Source: Brachymonas wangyanguii (GTDB lineage: Bacteria; Pseudomonadota; Gammaproteobacteria; Burkholderiales; Burkholderiaceae_C). From it: DNA of 64,000 bases. The position numbers were made by a program, and so were the translations under genes. Below the pieces are notes generated by a model. It was given only the letters and a program-made list of their open reading frames with translations. It was not told the DNA's origin and made no database searches. Each line of letters opens with the position of its first letter. Positions within the stretch are counted from its first letter, which is position 1. Shown one piece after another: positions 55,635-64,000 of the stretch. Location: contig NZ_CP173677.1 of NCBI RefSeq assembly GCF_045055315.1, forward strand, positions 1,922,001 to 1,986,000. Direction: 5' to 3'.

Positions 55635-56120
55635 ATGCAACGCCGTTCCCTGCCCCTGATCCTCGCCGTCGCTCTCGCCAGCCCGCTGGCCGTGTTGGCT
55701 GCCGAGGGTGGTCATAACCATGGCGATCACGGCGCCACACCCGCGATCCAGCTCAACAACGGCCAGAAATGGGCCAGCGACGCCCCGCTGCGCCAAGGCA
55801 TGAACGCCATCCACGCTTCGACCCAGAAGATGCTGCAACGCGCCCACAGCAAGCAGGCCAGCGCCGCCGACTACGCCGCCTTCGACAAGCAGGTAAATAC
55901 GCAGATCAATTACATCATCAAGAACTGCAAGCTCGAGCCCAAGGCCGACGCCCAGCTGCACGGCCTGATCGCGCAGATGATGCAGGGTAGCGAGATGACC
56001 AAGGGCAAGCAGGGCAACGCCAAGCGTGCCGATGGCGTGGTCAGCGTGGCCAAGGCACTGAATACCTATGGCGACTACTTCAGCCACCCGGGCTGGAAGA
56101 AGATCAACGTGGGCCACTGA
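55635..56120 (+). CDS. Exported DnrO-like protein with His-rich N-terminus
   Basis: 161 residues. Signal peptide about residues 1-22 (ends VLAAEG), then a short GGHNHGDHG metal-binding-like patch, LNNGQKWASDAPLRQGM (~37) and a helical bundle with one Cys (~90). The LNNG-x-KW-x-(S/T)DAPL pattern is seen in DnrO-type proteins of metal-resistance clusters. AGGAG upstream of the ATG. ECF promoter C drives it; a metal-related periplasmic role is inferred. Confidence 0.8.
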   Translation: MQRRSLPLILAVALASPLAVLAAEGGHNHGDHGATPAIQLNNGQKWASDAPLRQGMNAIHASTQKMLQRAHSKQASAADYAAFDKQVNTQINYIIKNCKLEPKADAQLHGLIAQMMQGSEMTKGKQGNAKRADGVVSVAKALNTYGDYFSHPGWKKINVGH

Positions 56121-56161
56121 GACACCACGGCGCCAGGCACTGGCGCCATCCTGAAACGGGC

Positions 56162-56196
56162 AACGGGGCCGGCATCATGGCGATGCCGGCCCCGTT
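56162..56196. terminator. Bidirectional terminator between convergent genes
   Basis: A perfect 15-bp stem (56162-56176 with 56182-56196) with a five-base loop lies between the DnrO-like gene (plus) and frmA (minus). T runs are short, so it is judged by its very strong stem and position. A smaller perfect hairpin precedes it near 56129-56147. Confidence 0.7.
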
Positions 56197-56217
56197 GTGG
56201 CGTATGCCGCGTCCGGA

Positions 56218-57327
56218 TCAGTAATGGATCACGCTGCGGATCGACTTGCCTTCGTGCATCAGGTCAAACGCCTGGTTGATGTCTTCCAGCGGCATGGTGT
56301 GGGTGACGAAAGGCTCCAGCTGGATGGTGCCGTCCATCGCCTGCTCGACCATGCCGGGCAGCTCGGTACGGCCCTTGACGCCGCCAAAGGCAGTGCCCAG
56401 CCACTTGCGGCCGGTCACCAGCTGGAACGGGCGGGTGGAGATTTCCTGGCCAGCACCGGCGACGCCGATGATGACGGACTGGCCCCAGCCGCGGTGTGCG
56501 CACTCGAGCGCGGCGCGCATCACATTGACGTTGCCGATGCATTCAAAACTGTGGTCCACGCCCCAGCCGGTCATCTCGACGATCACCTGCTGGATCGGCT
56601 GCTCGTGGTCCTGGGGGTTGATGCAGTCGGTGGCACCGAACAGGCGTGCCAGCTCGAACTTGCCGGGATTGGTGTCGACCGCGATGATGCGGCCGGCCTT
56701 GGCCATCTTGGCACCCTGGATCACCGCCAGGCCGATGCCGCCCAGGCCGAACACGGCCACGGTATCGCCTTCCTGCACCTTGGCCGTGTGCGAGACTGCG
56801 CCCAGGCCGGTGGTAACGCCACAGCCCAGCAGGCAGACCTGCTCGTGGTTGGCAGCCGGGTTGATCTTGGCCAGCGAGACTTCAGCCACCACGGTGTATT
56901 CGCTGAAGGTGGAGCAGCCCATGTAGTGGTAGATCGGCTCACCGTTATAGCTGAAGCGCGTGGTGCCATCGGGCATCACGCCCTTGCCCTGCGTGGCGCG
57001 CACCGAGACGCACAGGTTGGTCTTGCCGCTCTTGCAGAACAGGCACTCGCCGCACTCGGCGGTGTAGAGCGGAATCACGTGGTCGCCCGGCTTGACGCTG
57101 GTCACGCCCTCGCCCACTTCCACCACCACGCCGGCGCCTTCGTGGCCAAGCACGGCCGGGAACACGCCCTCCGGATCCTCGCCGCTGAGCGTGAAGGCAT
57201 CGGTATGGCACACGCCGGTATGGGTGATCTTGACCAGCACCTCGCCTTTTTGCGGCGGCGCGACATCGAGCTCGACAATTTGCAGGGGTTGGCCAGGGGC
57301 AAAGGCAACAGCGGCGCGGGATTTCAT
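56218..57327 (-). CDS. frmA: S-(hydroxymethyl)glutathione dehydrogenase / class III alcohol dehydrogenase
   Basis: Oxidises S-hydroxymethylglutathione, the first step of formaldehyde detoxification. 369 residues. Catalytic zinc ligands in GVCHTD (~39) and GHEGAG (~60), structural-zinc cysteines in CGECLFCKSGKTNLC (~92-106) and the NAD-binding GLGGIG (~194). ATG 57327 has GGAGG upstream; the open frame continuing to 58221 is antisense to aqpZ and rejected. No frmR regulator is adjacent. Confidence 0.95.
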   Translation of the reverse strand: MKSRAAVAFAPGQPLQIVELDVAPPQKGEVLVKITHTGVCHTDAFTLSGEDPEGVFPAVLGHEGAGVVVEVGEGVTSVKPGDHVIPLYTAECGECLFCKSGKTNLCVSVRATQGKGVMPDGTTRFSYNGEPIYHYMGCSTFSEYTVVAEVSLAKINPAANHEQVCLLGCGVTTGLGAVSHTAKVQEGDTVAVFGLGGIGLAVIQGAKMAKAGRIIAVDTNPGKFELARLFGATDCINPQDHEQPIQQVIVEMTGWGVDHSFECIGNVNVMRAALECAHRGWGQSVIIGVAGAGQEISTRPFQLVTGRKWLGTAFGGVKGRTELPGMVEQAMDGTIQLEPFVTHTMPLEDINQAFDLMHEGKSIRSVIHY

Positions 57328-57519
57328 GCAGACCTCCGGAGTCAGGGTGGAACAGGTTGCGGCCAGTATAAAAGCAACGGCCGAACTGCGACATTTGCAC
57401 GGTATTGGCAACTTGTTGTACAGGCCGGTTGTCAGGTACACAAAACCGTCAGCCGGTTTTTCTACACTCTGGATTGGCGCCACTACACAGGCGCAACAGT
57501 TATCACAAGGAGTATCTTC

Positions 57520-58203
57520 ATGAACAAGTATGGCGCCGAATTTTTTGGCACCTTCTGGCTGGTATTTGGCGGCTGCGGCAGCGCCGTACTGGCCGCGGCT
57601 TTCCCCGAACTGGGCATCGGCTTTGCCGGCGTCTCGCTGGCCTTCGGCCTGACCGTGCTGACCATGGCCTATGCCGTGGGCCATATCTCGGGCGGCCACT
57701 TCAACCCGGCGGTGTCCTTTGGCCTGTGGGCCGGCGGCCGTTTCCCAGCCAGCCAGTTGCTGCCGTACATCGTGGCGCAGGTGCTGGGTGCCGCTGCCGC
57801 CGGTGGCGTGCTCTACCTGATTGCCAGCGGCAAGGCCGATTTCAGCCAGGTCGGAGGCTTCGCCAGCAACGGCTACGGTGACCATTCCCCCGGCCAGTTC
57901 AGCCTGATGGCCGCGCTGCTGATCGAGATCGTGCTGACCGGCTTCTTCCTGTTCATCATCATGGGCGCTACCGACAAGCGCGCCCCGGCCGGCTTTGCCC
58001 CGATCGCCATCGGCCTGGCGCTGACGCTGATCCACCTGATCAGCATCCCGGTGACCAACACCTCGGTCAACCCTGCGCGCAGCACCGGCGTGGCACTGTT
58101 TGCCGAGCCCTGGGCGCTGCAGCAGCTGTGGCTGTTCTGGGTCGCTCCCATCGTGGGCGGCATCCTGGGCGCCATCACCTATCGCGCCGTGGCCGAGAAG
58201 TAA
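57520..58203 (+). CDS. aqpZ: Aquaporin Z
   Basis: Water channel of the inner membrane. 227 residues, six helices, and both pore NPA motifs: HFNPAVS (~64) and SVNPARS (~184). Selectivity-filter residues (F, H, R) look like a water-specific aquaporin. AAGGAG precedes the ATG. Divergent from frmA and followed by a terminator. Confidence 0.95.
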   Translation: MNKYGAEFFGTFWLVFGGCGSAVLAAAFPELGIGFAGVSLAFGLTVLTMAYAVGHISGGHFNPAVSFGLWAGGRFPASQLLPYIVAQVLGAAAAGGVLYLIASGKADFSQVGGFASNGYGDHSPGQFSLMAALLIEIVLTGFFLFIIMGATDKRAPAGFAPIAIGLALTLIHLISIPVTNTSVNPARSTGVALFAEPWALQQLWLFWVAPIVGGILGAITYRAVAEK

Positions 58204-58221
58204 TTCCCGCCATGTCACCAC

Positions 58222-58247
58222 AACGCCACCTGCGGGTGGCGTTTTTT
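58222..58247 (+). terminator. Terminator after aqpZ
   Basis: Nine-bp stem (58222-58230 with 58235-58243), TGCG loop, and a run of T to 58247. Confidence 0.88.
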
Positions 58248-58314
58248 ATGGCGCAGAAACCACGCTTTCACTGATGTCATCAAAAAGCACGCACGTGCAC
58301 GCGCGCGGGCTGCC

Positions 58315-58320
58315 TATAAT
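58315..58320 (+). promoter_or_regulatory. Consensus -10 box of the asd leader
   Basis: A perfect TATAAT lies eight bases before the ATG of the 33-residue ORF. Transcription would then begin within a base or two of that ATG, giving a leaderless message. The -35 region is not recognisable. Confidence 0.6.
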
Positions 58321-58327
58321 GTTCCCC

Positions 58328-58429
58328 ATGTCTCGCAATGTCGCTCTTTTCCCCGTCCTGGCAGCTCTTGCTGTTGTGGCTGCGGCATTGCCTGCTTCCA
58401 TCATCAAAACGACAACCATCAAGGGCTGA
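58328..58429 (+). CDS. Candidate 33-residue leader peptide of asd
   Basis: A 33-codon ORF between the aqpZ terminator and asd. The first 24 residues are hydrophobic; the end reads IIKTTTIKG, that is, eight straight codons for Ile, Lys and Thr, all end products of the aspartate-semialdehyde pathway. This is the pattern of an attenuation leader peptide such as thrL. Two mutually exclusive stems follow (58438-58445 with 58465-58472; 58458-58463 with 58474-58479). No T run follows, so a rho-independent switch is not proven. It could also be a small membrane peptide. Confidence 0.5.
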   Translation: MSRNVALFPVLAALAVVAAALPASIIKTTTIKG

Positions 58430-58588
58430 CCAGCCCGGGTTCGTCGTGCGCCAAAACCGGCCCAGACGAGCCGGGGCCGCCAGAAACACTCCCTCCCTTC
58501 CTGATTGCCGTTGACAGACGCCGCTTGTCCGTGCGCCTGCAGATGGATCACCCTGTTCCTGGTTTATTGATTCGCATGGAGATACACG

Positions 58589-59713
58589 ATGAAAGTTGGT
58601 AACGTAGTTGGTCTGGTCGGCTGGCGCGGCATGGTCGGTTCCGTCCTGATGGACCGCATGCAGGCCGAAAATGACTTTGCCCTGATCGAGCCGGTGTTCT
58701 TTTCCACCTCCAACGCCGGTGGTGCCGCCCCGGCCATGGCCAAAAACGAAAAGACCCTGAAGGATGCACACGACATCGCCGAGCTGAAGAAGTGCGACAT
58801 CATCCTGACCTGCCAGGGCGGCGACTACACCAGCGAGGTATTCCCCAAGCTGCGCGCTGCCGGCTGGAACGGCCACTGGATCGATGCCGCCTCCACGCTG
58901 CGCATGGACCAGGATGCCGTGATCGTGCTGGATCCGGTCAACCTGCCGGTGATCCAGGACGCGCTGGCCAAGGGCGGCAACAACTGGGTCGGTGGCAACT
59001 GCACCGTGAGCTGCATGCTGATGGGCGTGGGTGCGCTGTACAAGGCCGGTCTGGTCGAGTGGATGAGCACCCAGACCTACCAGGCCGCCAGTGGCGGCGG
59101 TGCCCAGCACATGCGCGAACTGCTGACGCAGTACGGCACGCTGAACGCCGAAGTCAAGGCGCTGCTGGACGACCCCAAGTCCGCCATCCTGGAAATCGAC
59201 CGCATGGTGGTGGCCAAGCAGCGTGCGCTGACGGCTGACGAAACCGCCAACTTCGGCGTGCCGCTGGGCGGCAGCCTGATCCCGTGGATCGACAAGGACC
59301 TGGGCAACGGCCAGTCGCGCGAAGAGTGGAAGGCGATGGCCGAAACCAACAAGATCCTGGGCCTCGGCGATGCCGCCATCCCGGTGGACGGCTACTGCGT
59401 GCGCGTGGGCGCCATGCGCTGCCACAGCCAGGCGCTGACCTTCAAGCTGAAGAAGGACGTGCCGGTGGCCGACATCGAGGCGCTGATCGCTGCCGACAAC
59501 GACTGGGTGAAGGTGGTGCCAAACACGCGCGAAGCCTCCATGCAGGACCTGACGCCGGTGGCCGTGACTGGCACCATGACGATCCCGGTCGGCCGTATCC
59601 GCAAGCTGGCCATGGGCCCCGAATACGTCGGCGCCTTCACCATTGGTGACCAGCTGCTGTGGGGCGCGGCCGAGCCGCTGCGCCGCATGCTGCGCATCCT
59701 GCTGGAAGACTGA
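58589..59713 (+). CDS. asd: Aspartate-semialdehyde dehydrogenase
   Basis: Reduces aspartyl phosphate to aspartate semialdehyde, the branch point to lysine, threonine, methionine, isoleucine and diaminopimelate. 374 residues. NADP-binding GWRGMVGS (~11), catalytic Cys in GGNCTVS (~134) and the histidine region GGGAQHMRE (~170). ATGGAG ribosome-binding site. It has its own promoter region with a possible leader peptide, and a strong terminator after it. Confidence 0.96.
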   Translation: MKVGNVVGLVGWRGMVGSVLMDRMQAENDFALIEPVFFSTSNAGGAAPAMAKNEKTLKDAHDIAELKKCDIILTCQGGDYTSEVFPKLRAAGWNGHWIDAASTLRMDQDAVIVLDPVNLPVIQDALAKGGNNWVGGNCTVSCMLMGVGALYKAGLVEWMSTQTYQAASGGGAQHMRELLTQYGTLNAEVKALLDDPKSAILEIDRMVVAKQRALTADETANFGVPLGGSLIPWIDKDLGNGQSREEWKAMAETNKILGLGDAAIPVDGYCVRVGAMRCHSQALTFKLKKDVPVADIEALIAADNDWVKVVPNTREASMQDLTPVAVTGTMTIPVGRIRKLAMGPEYVGAFTIGDQLLWGAAEPLRRMLRILLED

Positions 59714-59739
59714 TGGCTGCCAGCCTGAGCTGAAGTCCA

Positions 59740-59770
59740 GGGCGCACCTTTTCGGGGGTGCGCCCTTTTT
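59740..59770 (+). terminator. Terminator after asd
   Basis: Nine-bp GC-rich stem (59740-59748 with 59757-59765) followed by five T. Confidence 0.88.
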
Positions 59771-59931
59771 GCTGTGCACAGTCTGTCGGGTGCAACAGGA
59801 TGCAGCCGGCACGCCAGCAGGACAGCGCGCAGTTAGACTATGGCTATTGCCAGCCGGCCCTTCTTGCGGGGCCCGGCCTCCTGATGGCTGCGCGCCTGCT
59901 GCACGCGGCCTGTTATCGAATTGTGTTCCCC

Positions 59932-61245
59932 ATGCTCCAGACCCTGATGCGCTGCACGCGCCCTTCCTCCGCTTCTGCCCTGCTGCTGACGGCCGCACTG
60001 GGCCTGTCTGCCGCACCGGCAGTGCTGGCCCAGACGACGGCTGCGGCCTCTGCCCCGGTGGCGGCCAGCAGCGCCAAGGTGATCCAGACCCGCCCCGGCG
60101 CCATGGTCAGCCGCATCGCCAGTGCCAATCGTCCGGCCGGCGCCACGCTGGACCAGACCCTGCTGGCGATCCTGCGCGTGAACCCGGATGCCTTCATGGC
60201 CGACAACATCAACCTGCTCAAGAAAGGCGCGGCGCTGACCATGCCGACCGCCGAGCAGGCGCTGTCCACGCCGGCGGACGAGGCGCGCGCCCTGATCCGC
60301 CAGCAGCATGCGGATTATGAAAAGCATGGCTATGGGCTGGTGCAGCTGGCGGCAGCAGGTTCGGCATCGGCACCTGTGGCCTCTGCAGCGCCTGCTGCAC
60401 CGGTCGCCAGTGCGCCGATAGCAGCCGACAACGCCAGCTCTGGTGCCACGGCTGCAGTGGCCGTACCTGATACAGCGGCTTCGGCCAGTGTGGACGCCAC
60501 ATCTGCGGCTCCGGCTCCGGCGTTGCCGGCATCGGAAGCCGCGAGCGCTGCTACCGTGATCGCGCCGCCAGCCGTGGTAGAGCCAGCCAGCCAGCCGGCA
60601 TCGACCAGCGAAGCTGCCCCTGCTCCGGTCACCGAATCCGCTCCCGCCGGCAGCCTGCCCTGGTGGGCCTGGACGCTGATCGGCGTGCTGGCGCTGCTGG
60701 TGATCGGCTTCCTGCTGCTGTGGCGTGCCGCGCAACGCCGTGAGGCCGAGCGCCTGGCGGCCGAAGCAGCTGCCGCAGCCGGCCCGCGCGCCTCGGCCGA
60801 GGCGCTGTCGCGCGCGATGGATTTGAGCCAGCCGGACCATGTGCCGGCGCTGGAACAGGAGCTGGTGCCGGAGGCAGCGCCGATCGCGGCCACAGCAGCT
60901 GTGGCCGATAGCGCCGCCGAACAAGAAGACCTGTCCGGCCTGACGCTGGAGCTGCCGGATAAGGCGGCCTCCCCGGAGGGAGCCGAACCCGCGACATCCG
61001 ACAGCAAGCCGCTGGTATTCGATTTCAGCAACCTGTCGCTCGATATTGAAGGTCCGGCGGACCTCCAGCCCGGCGAGGCCGCGTTGCTGACCAAGCTGTC
61101 GCTGGCGCGCGAGTTCCTGGCGATCAGTGATCTGGATGGCGCCCGCGTGCTGGCGCAGGAAGTGGCCGACAAGACCGAGAGCGACAGCCTGAAGGCTGAC
61201 GCCGAGGCGCTGCTGGCGCGCATTGCCGCCAGTGACGAGGACTGA
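59932..61245 (+). CDS. fimV: FimV-family protein (shortened)
   Basis: Inner-membrane/periplasmic scaffold linked to type IV pili and polar function. 437 residues from ATG 59932, which opens a signal peptide (ends AVLAQ); in-frame starts further upstream lack one. A LysM-like FimV core is seen around LLAILRVNPDAFMADNINLLKKGAAL (~75-100). A Pro/Ala/Ser-rich stretch leads to a membrane helix near 243-263. The conserved FimV C-terminal domain (KLSLAREFLAISDLDGARVLAQEV) closes the protein. Most FimV proteins are about twice as long and begin with an extra beta-domain that is absent here. Location between asd and truA is typical. Confidence 0.85.
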   Translation: MLQTLMRCTRPSSASALLLTAALGLSAAPAVLAQTTAAASAPVAASSAKVIQTRPGAMVSRIASANRPAGATLDQTLLAILRVNPDAFMADNINLLKKGAALTMPTAEQALSTPADEARALIRQQHADYEKHGYGLVQLAAAGSASAPVASAAPAAPVASAPIAADNASSGATAAVAVPDTAASASVDATSAAPAPALPASEAASAATVIAPPAVVEPASQPASTSEAAPAPVTESAPAGSLPWWAWTLIGVLALLVIGFLLLWRAAQRREAERLAAEAAAAAGPRASAEALSRAMDLSQPDHVPALEQELVPEAAPIAATAAVADSAAEQEDLSGLTLELPDKAASPEGAEPATSDSKPLVFDFSNLSLDIEGPADLQPGEAALLTKLSLAREFLAISDLDGARVLAQEVADKTESDSLKADAEALLARIAASDED

Positions 61246-61251
61246 GGCACC

Positions 61252-62040
61252 ATGCGGATCGCGCTGGGCGTAAGCTATCTGGGCAGCCGCTATCTGGGGT
61301 GGCAAAGCCAGCCCTGCGGCAACACCGTGCAGGACAAGCTGGAACTGGCGCTGCAGCGCTTTACCGCCGGCCCACCAGTGAACACGCTGTGTGCCGGCCG
61401 CACCGATGCCGGCGTGCACGGGCTGATGCAGGTGGTGCACTTCGATACCGAGATCGAGCGCAGCGCAATCTCCTGGATGCGCGGCACCAACACCTATCTG
61501 CCCGATGACATCGCGGTGCAGTGGGCGGCGGCCGTGCCGGACAGCTTCCATGCGCGCGCCAGCGCCATCGCGCGGCGCTATGTCTATGTGCTGCTGGAAT
61601 CGCCGGTGCGGCCCAGTCTGGAAAGCGGCCGCGTTGGCTGGGTGTTCCGCCCGCTGGACCAGGCGGCGATGGAGGATGCCGCGGCGCGCCTGCTGGGCGA
61701 GCACGATTTCACGTCCTTCCGCGCCGCTGCCTGCCAGGCGCTGAGCCCGGTGAAGACGGTGCAGCGCATTGCCATCAGCCGGCACGGCGCCTACTGGCGC
61801 TTCGAATTCCAGGCGAATGCCTTTCTGCACCACATGATCCGCAACCTCATGGGCTGCCTGCTGGCCGTTGGCCACGGCAACCAGCCGCCGGAATGGATAG
61901 ACCAGGTGATTGCCGCACGCAGCCGCGATGCCGCCGCGCCGACCTTCTCGCCAGACGGGCTGTATTTTGCCGGGCCGGTGTATGCGACGGAGTGGGGGCT
62001 GCCGGAGCGGACGGCGGCGTTTGAGTGGTTGCCGGGATAA
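61252..62040 (+). CDS. truA: tRNA pseudouridine(38-40) synthase
   Basis: Modifies U38-U40 of tRNA anticodon arms. 262 residues. Catalytic Asp in GRTDAGVHG (~47-55), with the RNA-binding YVYVLLES and FLHHMIRNLMG segments near 106 and 192. Starts six bases after the fimV stop. Confidence 0.94.
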   Translation: MRIALGVSYLGSRYLGWQSQPCGNTVQDKLELALQRFTAGPPVNTLCAGRTDAGVHGLMQVVHFDTEIERSAISWMRGTNTYLPDDIAVQWAAAVPDSFHARASAIARRYVYVLLESPVRPSLESGRVGWVFRPLDQAAMEDAAARLLGEHDFTSFRAAACQALSPVKTVQRIAISRHGAYWRFEFQANAFLHHMIRNLMGCLLAVGHGNQPPEWIDQVIAARSRDAAAPTFSPDGLYFAGPVYATEWGLPERTAAFEWLPG

Positions 62041-62112
62041 ATCGGCAGACAAGCGCCTCGGCCATTGCCGGGGCTGCAACACGAATCAGGCCCATGGGCC
62101 ACAATACGCCCC

Positions 62113-62787
62113 ATGCAAGTCTCCCTCCCCCGTACCCGCATCAAGTTCTGCGGCTTCACCCGTGAACAGGACGTGGACTCAGCCGTGGCCTGCGGTGCCG
62201 ATGCCATCGGCTTCGTGCTCTACGCGCCCAGCCCGCGCGCCGTCAGCCCGCATCGTGCCGCCCAGCTGGCGCGGCGGCTGCCGCCCTTCGTCACCCCGGT
62301 GCTGCTGTTCGTCAATGCCGATGACACCCTGCTGCAGGAAGCCGCAGCAGCCGTGCCACATGCCAGCTGGCAGTTCCACGGCGATGAAAGCCCGCAGCGC
62401 TGCGAGCAGGCCGCCGGCCAGCGCGCCTGGTTGCGCGCCGCGCATATCCCGCTGGGGGCCGGCAGCAGCTTTGACTTGCTACAATTCTGTCAACAGTATT
62501 CCCGCGCCCAGGCCATCCTGCTCGATGCCAAGGTCGATGGCTATGGCGGCGGTGGCAAGGCATTCGATTGGTCACTCCTTACAACAAACGTCAACGCTCC
62601 CCTCGTCTTGAGTGGTGGACTGACGCCTGCAAACGTGGGCGACGGCATCACGCGCCTGCGTGATCGCTGCCAGTCGCTGTCTGTCGATGTCAGTTCCGGC
62701 ATAGAGTCGGCCAAGGGCATCAAGGATGCCGACAAGATGCGCGCCTTCGTCGCGGCCGTCCGTGCCGCTGACGCCCTTCCTGTCTGA
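62113..62787 (+). CDS. trpF: Phosphoribosylanthranilate isomerase
   Basis: Third enzyme of tryptophan synthesis, a TIM barrel. 224 residues from ATG 62113. Catalytic Cys in IKFCGFTR (~14) and Asp in LLDAKVDGYGGGG (~137), with phosphate-binding LSGGLTPANV (~166) and VDVSSGIE (~190). Longer frame from 62065 lacks a site. It is 13 bases ahead of trpB. Confidence 0.95.
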   Translation: MQVSLPRTRIKFCGFTREQDVDSAVACGADAIGFVLYAPSPRAVSPHRAAQLARRLPPFVTPVLLFVNADDTLLQEAAAAVPHASWQFHGDESPQRCEQAAGQRAWLRAAHIPLGAGSSFDLLQFCQQYSRAQAILLDAKVDGYGGGGKAFDWSLLTTNVNAPLVLSGGLTPANVGDGITRLRDRCQSLSVDVSSGIESAKGIKDADKMRAFVAAVRAADALPV

Positions 62788-62800
62788 CCGGATCTTCCCC

Positions 62801-64000
62801 ATGACCAGCTACTCCTATCCCGATGCCAACGGGCACTTTGGCAAGTTCGGCGGTGCCTTCATCTCCGAAACCCTGACCCACGCCATTGACGAACTCAAGC
62901 AGGCCTACGCCCGCTACCAGAACGATCCCGAATTCCAGGCCGAATTCGCCTACGAGCTGGCGCACTACGTCGGCCGTCCCTCGCCGATCTACCATGCCGC
63001 CCGCATGAGCCGCGAAATGGGCGGTGCCCAGATCTACCTCAAGCGCGAGGACCTGAACCACACCGGTGCCCACAAGATCAACAACGTGATCGGTCAGGCA
63101 CTGCTGGCCAAGCGCATGGGCAAGCCGCGCATCATTGCCGAGACCGGTGCCGGCCAGCACGGCGTGGCCACCGCCACCATCTGCGCCCGCCTGGGCCTGG
63201 AGTGCGTGGTCTACATGGGCGCAGAAGACGTCAAGCGCCAGTCGCCCAACGTGTTCCGCATGAAGCTGCTCGGTGCCACCGTGGTGCCGGTCGAATCTGG
63301 CAGCCGCACACTGAAAGACGCCCTGAACGAGGCCATGCGCGACTGGGTCACCAACGTCGACAACACCTTCTACATCATCGGTACTGTAGCCGGCCCGCAT
63401 CCCTACCCGATGATGGTGCGCGATTTCCAGAGCGTCATCGGCCAGGAATGCCTGGAACAGATGCCGGCGCTGCACCAGGGCCGCCAGCCCGATGCGGTGG
63501 TCGCCTGCGTGGGTGGCGGCAGCAATGCCATGGGTATCTTCTACCCGTATATCGAACATGCTGGCACGCGCCTGATCGGTGTTGAAGCCGCTGGCGAAGG
63601 CCTGGACAGTGGCAAGCACTCGGCCTCGCTGGAGCGCGGCGAGCCGGGCGTGCTGCACGGCAACCGCACCATGATCCTGCAGGACGCCAACGGCCAGATC
63701 ACCGAAACGCACAGCATCAGCGCCGGCCTGGACTACCCCGGCGTCGGTCCCGAACACGCCTGGCTGCAGGAGATCGGCCGTGCCGAATACGTCGGCATCA
63801 CCGACCAGGAAGCGCTGGACGCCTTCCACTACCTGTGCCGCGCCGAAGGCATCATCCCGGCGCTGGAATCCAGCCACGCCGTGGCCCATGCCATGAAGCT
63901 GGCCAAGACCATGTCGCCCGACCAGGCGATCCTGGTCAACCTGTCCGGCCGTGGCGACAAGGACATCGGCACCGTGGCCGACCTGTCCGGCGAAGATTAT
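62801..64000 (+). CDS. trpB: Tryptophan synthase beta chain (3'-truncated by window edge)
   Basis: Joins indole and serine to make tryptophan, PLP-dependent. The frame is open for 400 codons to the last base; the family has about 400 residues, so only a few are missing. PLP-lysine region HTGAHKINN (~87), GAGQHGVATA (~113) and the phosphate-binding GGGSNAMG (~236) are all present. trpA should follow outside the window. Confidence 0.96.
   Translation, partial: MTSYSYPDANGHFGKFGGAFISETLTHAIDELKQAYARYQNDPEFQAEFAYELAHYVGRPSPIYHAARMSREMGGAQIYLKREDLNHTGAHKINNVIGQALLAKRMGKPRIIAETGAGQHGVATATICARLGLECVVYMGAEDVKRQSPNVFRMKLLGATVVPVESGSRTLKDALNEAMRDWVTNVDNTFYIIGTVAGPHPYPMMVRDFQSVIGQECLEQMPALHQGRQPDAVVACVGGGSNAMGIFYPYIEHAGTRLIGVEAAGEGLDSGKHSASLERGEPGVLHGNRTMILQDANGQITETHSISAGLDYPGVGPEHAWLQEIGRAEYVGITDQEALDAFHYLCRAEGIIPALESSHAVAHAMKLAKTMSPDQAILVNLSGRGDKDIGTVADLSGEDY

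Noticed and set aside
57442..57463. Hairpin followed by T residues upstream of aqpZ
   Set aside because: No plus-strand gene ends before it, since frmA runs the other way. It could be chance or leader structure, so it is not listed as a terminator.
57328..58221. Upstream extension of frmA to make one very large protein
   Set aside because: The extension is antisense to aqpZ; ATG 57327 has a strong ribosome-binding site and matches the family start.

Overview
The window is a high-GC chromosomal segment that looks like a betaproteobacterium of the order Burkholderiales. The reasons are its gene order: acnB, a CoA-ester lyase and mdh diverge from a GntR regulator with sdhCDAB-sdhE-gltA, then leuC-entericidin-leuD-leuB, and asd-fimV-truA-trpF-trpB closes the window. 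The genus cannot be fixed from sequence reading alone.

Layout. 1-2.9 kb: end of an exopolysaccharide locus (low-molecular-weight tyrosine phosphatase, Wzc-type tyrosine kinase, small membrane protein). 3.0-8.5 kb (minus): TCA-cycle genes acnB, an exported Lys/Ala-rich protein, a CitE-like lyase and mdh. 8.7-14.9 kb (plus): GntR/UTRA regulator, complete succinate dehydrogenase operon with its flavinylation factor, and citrate synthase. 15-19.5 kb (plus): LysR regulator, leuC, an entericidin-type lipoprotein, leuD, leuB. 19.5-21.8 kb (minus): DMT exporter and serine deaminase.

22.2-41.85 kb (minus) is a defence island: one polycistronic, tightly overlapping operon with every core gene of a type 3 BREX phage-defence system (brxF, brxC, pglX, brxHII, pglZ, brxA). 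Extra modules sit in two internal slots. Between brxC and pglX are an OLD-family ATPase/TOPRIM nuclease, a degenerate C-terminal gene scrap, and a SIR2-HerA pair. Between pglX and brxHII are an AAA ATPase, a DUF4276/TOPRIM-like protein and an unknown 62-residue protein. The stop/start overlaps suggest that all are translated from one mRNA. The embedded OLD/SIR2/HerA genes are visibly AT-richer than the BREX core. A truncated antitoxin gene lies at the 22-kb edge, and an AT-rich gene-free stretch at the 42-kb edge.

42.2-52.5 kb: membrane and housekeeping genes (DUF2254, YdjM-like, PepSY, a Na+/H+ antiporter-like protein, an SpmA-SpmB fusion, a Pat-like acyl-CoA synthetase/acetyltransferase, GST, thioredoxin-like protein, S-formylglutathione hydrolase). 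52.7-56.1 kb: an ECF sigma factor, a zinc-finger anti-sigma factor, a CpxP/CnrX-like periplasmic sensor and two His-rich exported proteins. Three promoters share one -35/-10 pattern with identical 16-nt spacing, which defines a local ECF regulon. 56.2-58.2 kb: glutathione-dependent formaldehyde dehydrogenase and aquaporin Z. 58.3-64 kb: asd, preceded by a short ORF whose end is run of Ile/Lys/Thr codons (candidate attenuator leader), then fimV, truA, trpF and the start of trpB.

No rRNA, tRNA, CRISPR array, integrase or transposase gene was recognised.
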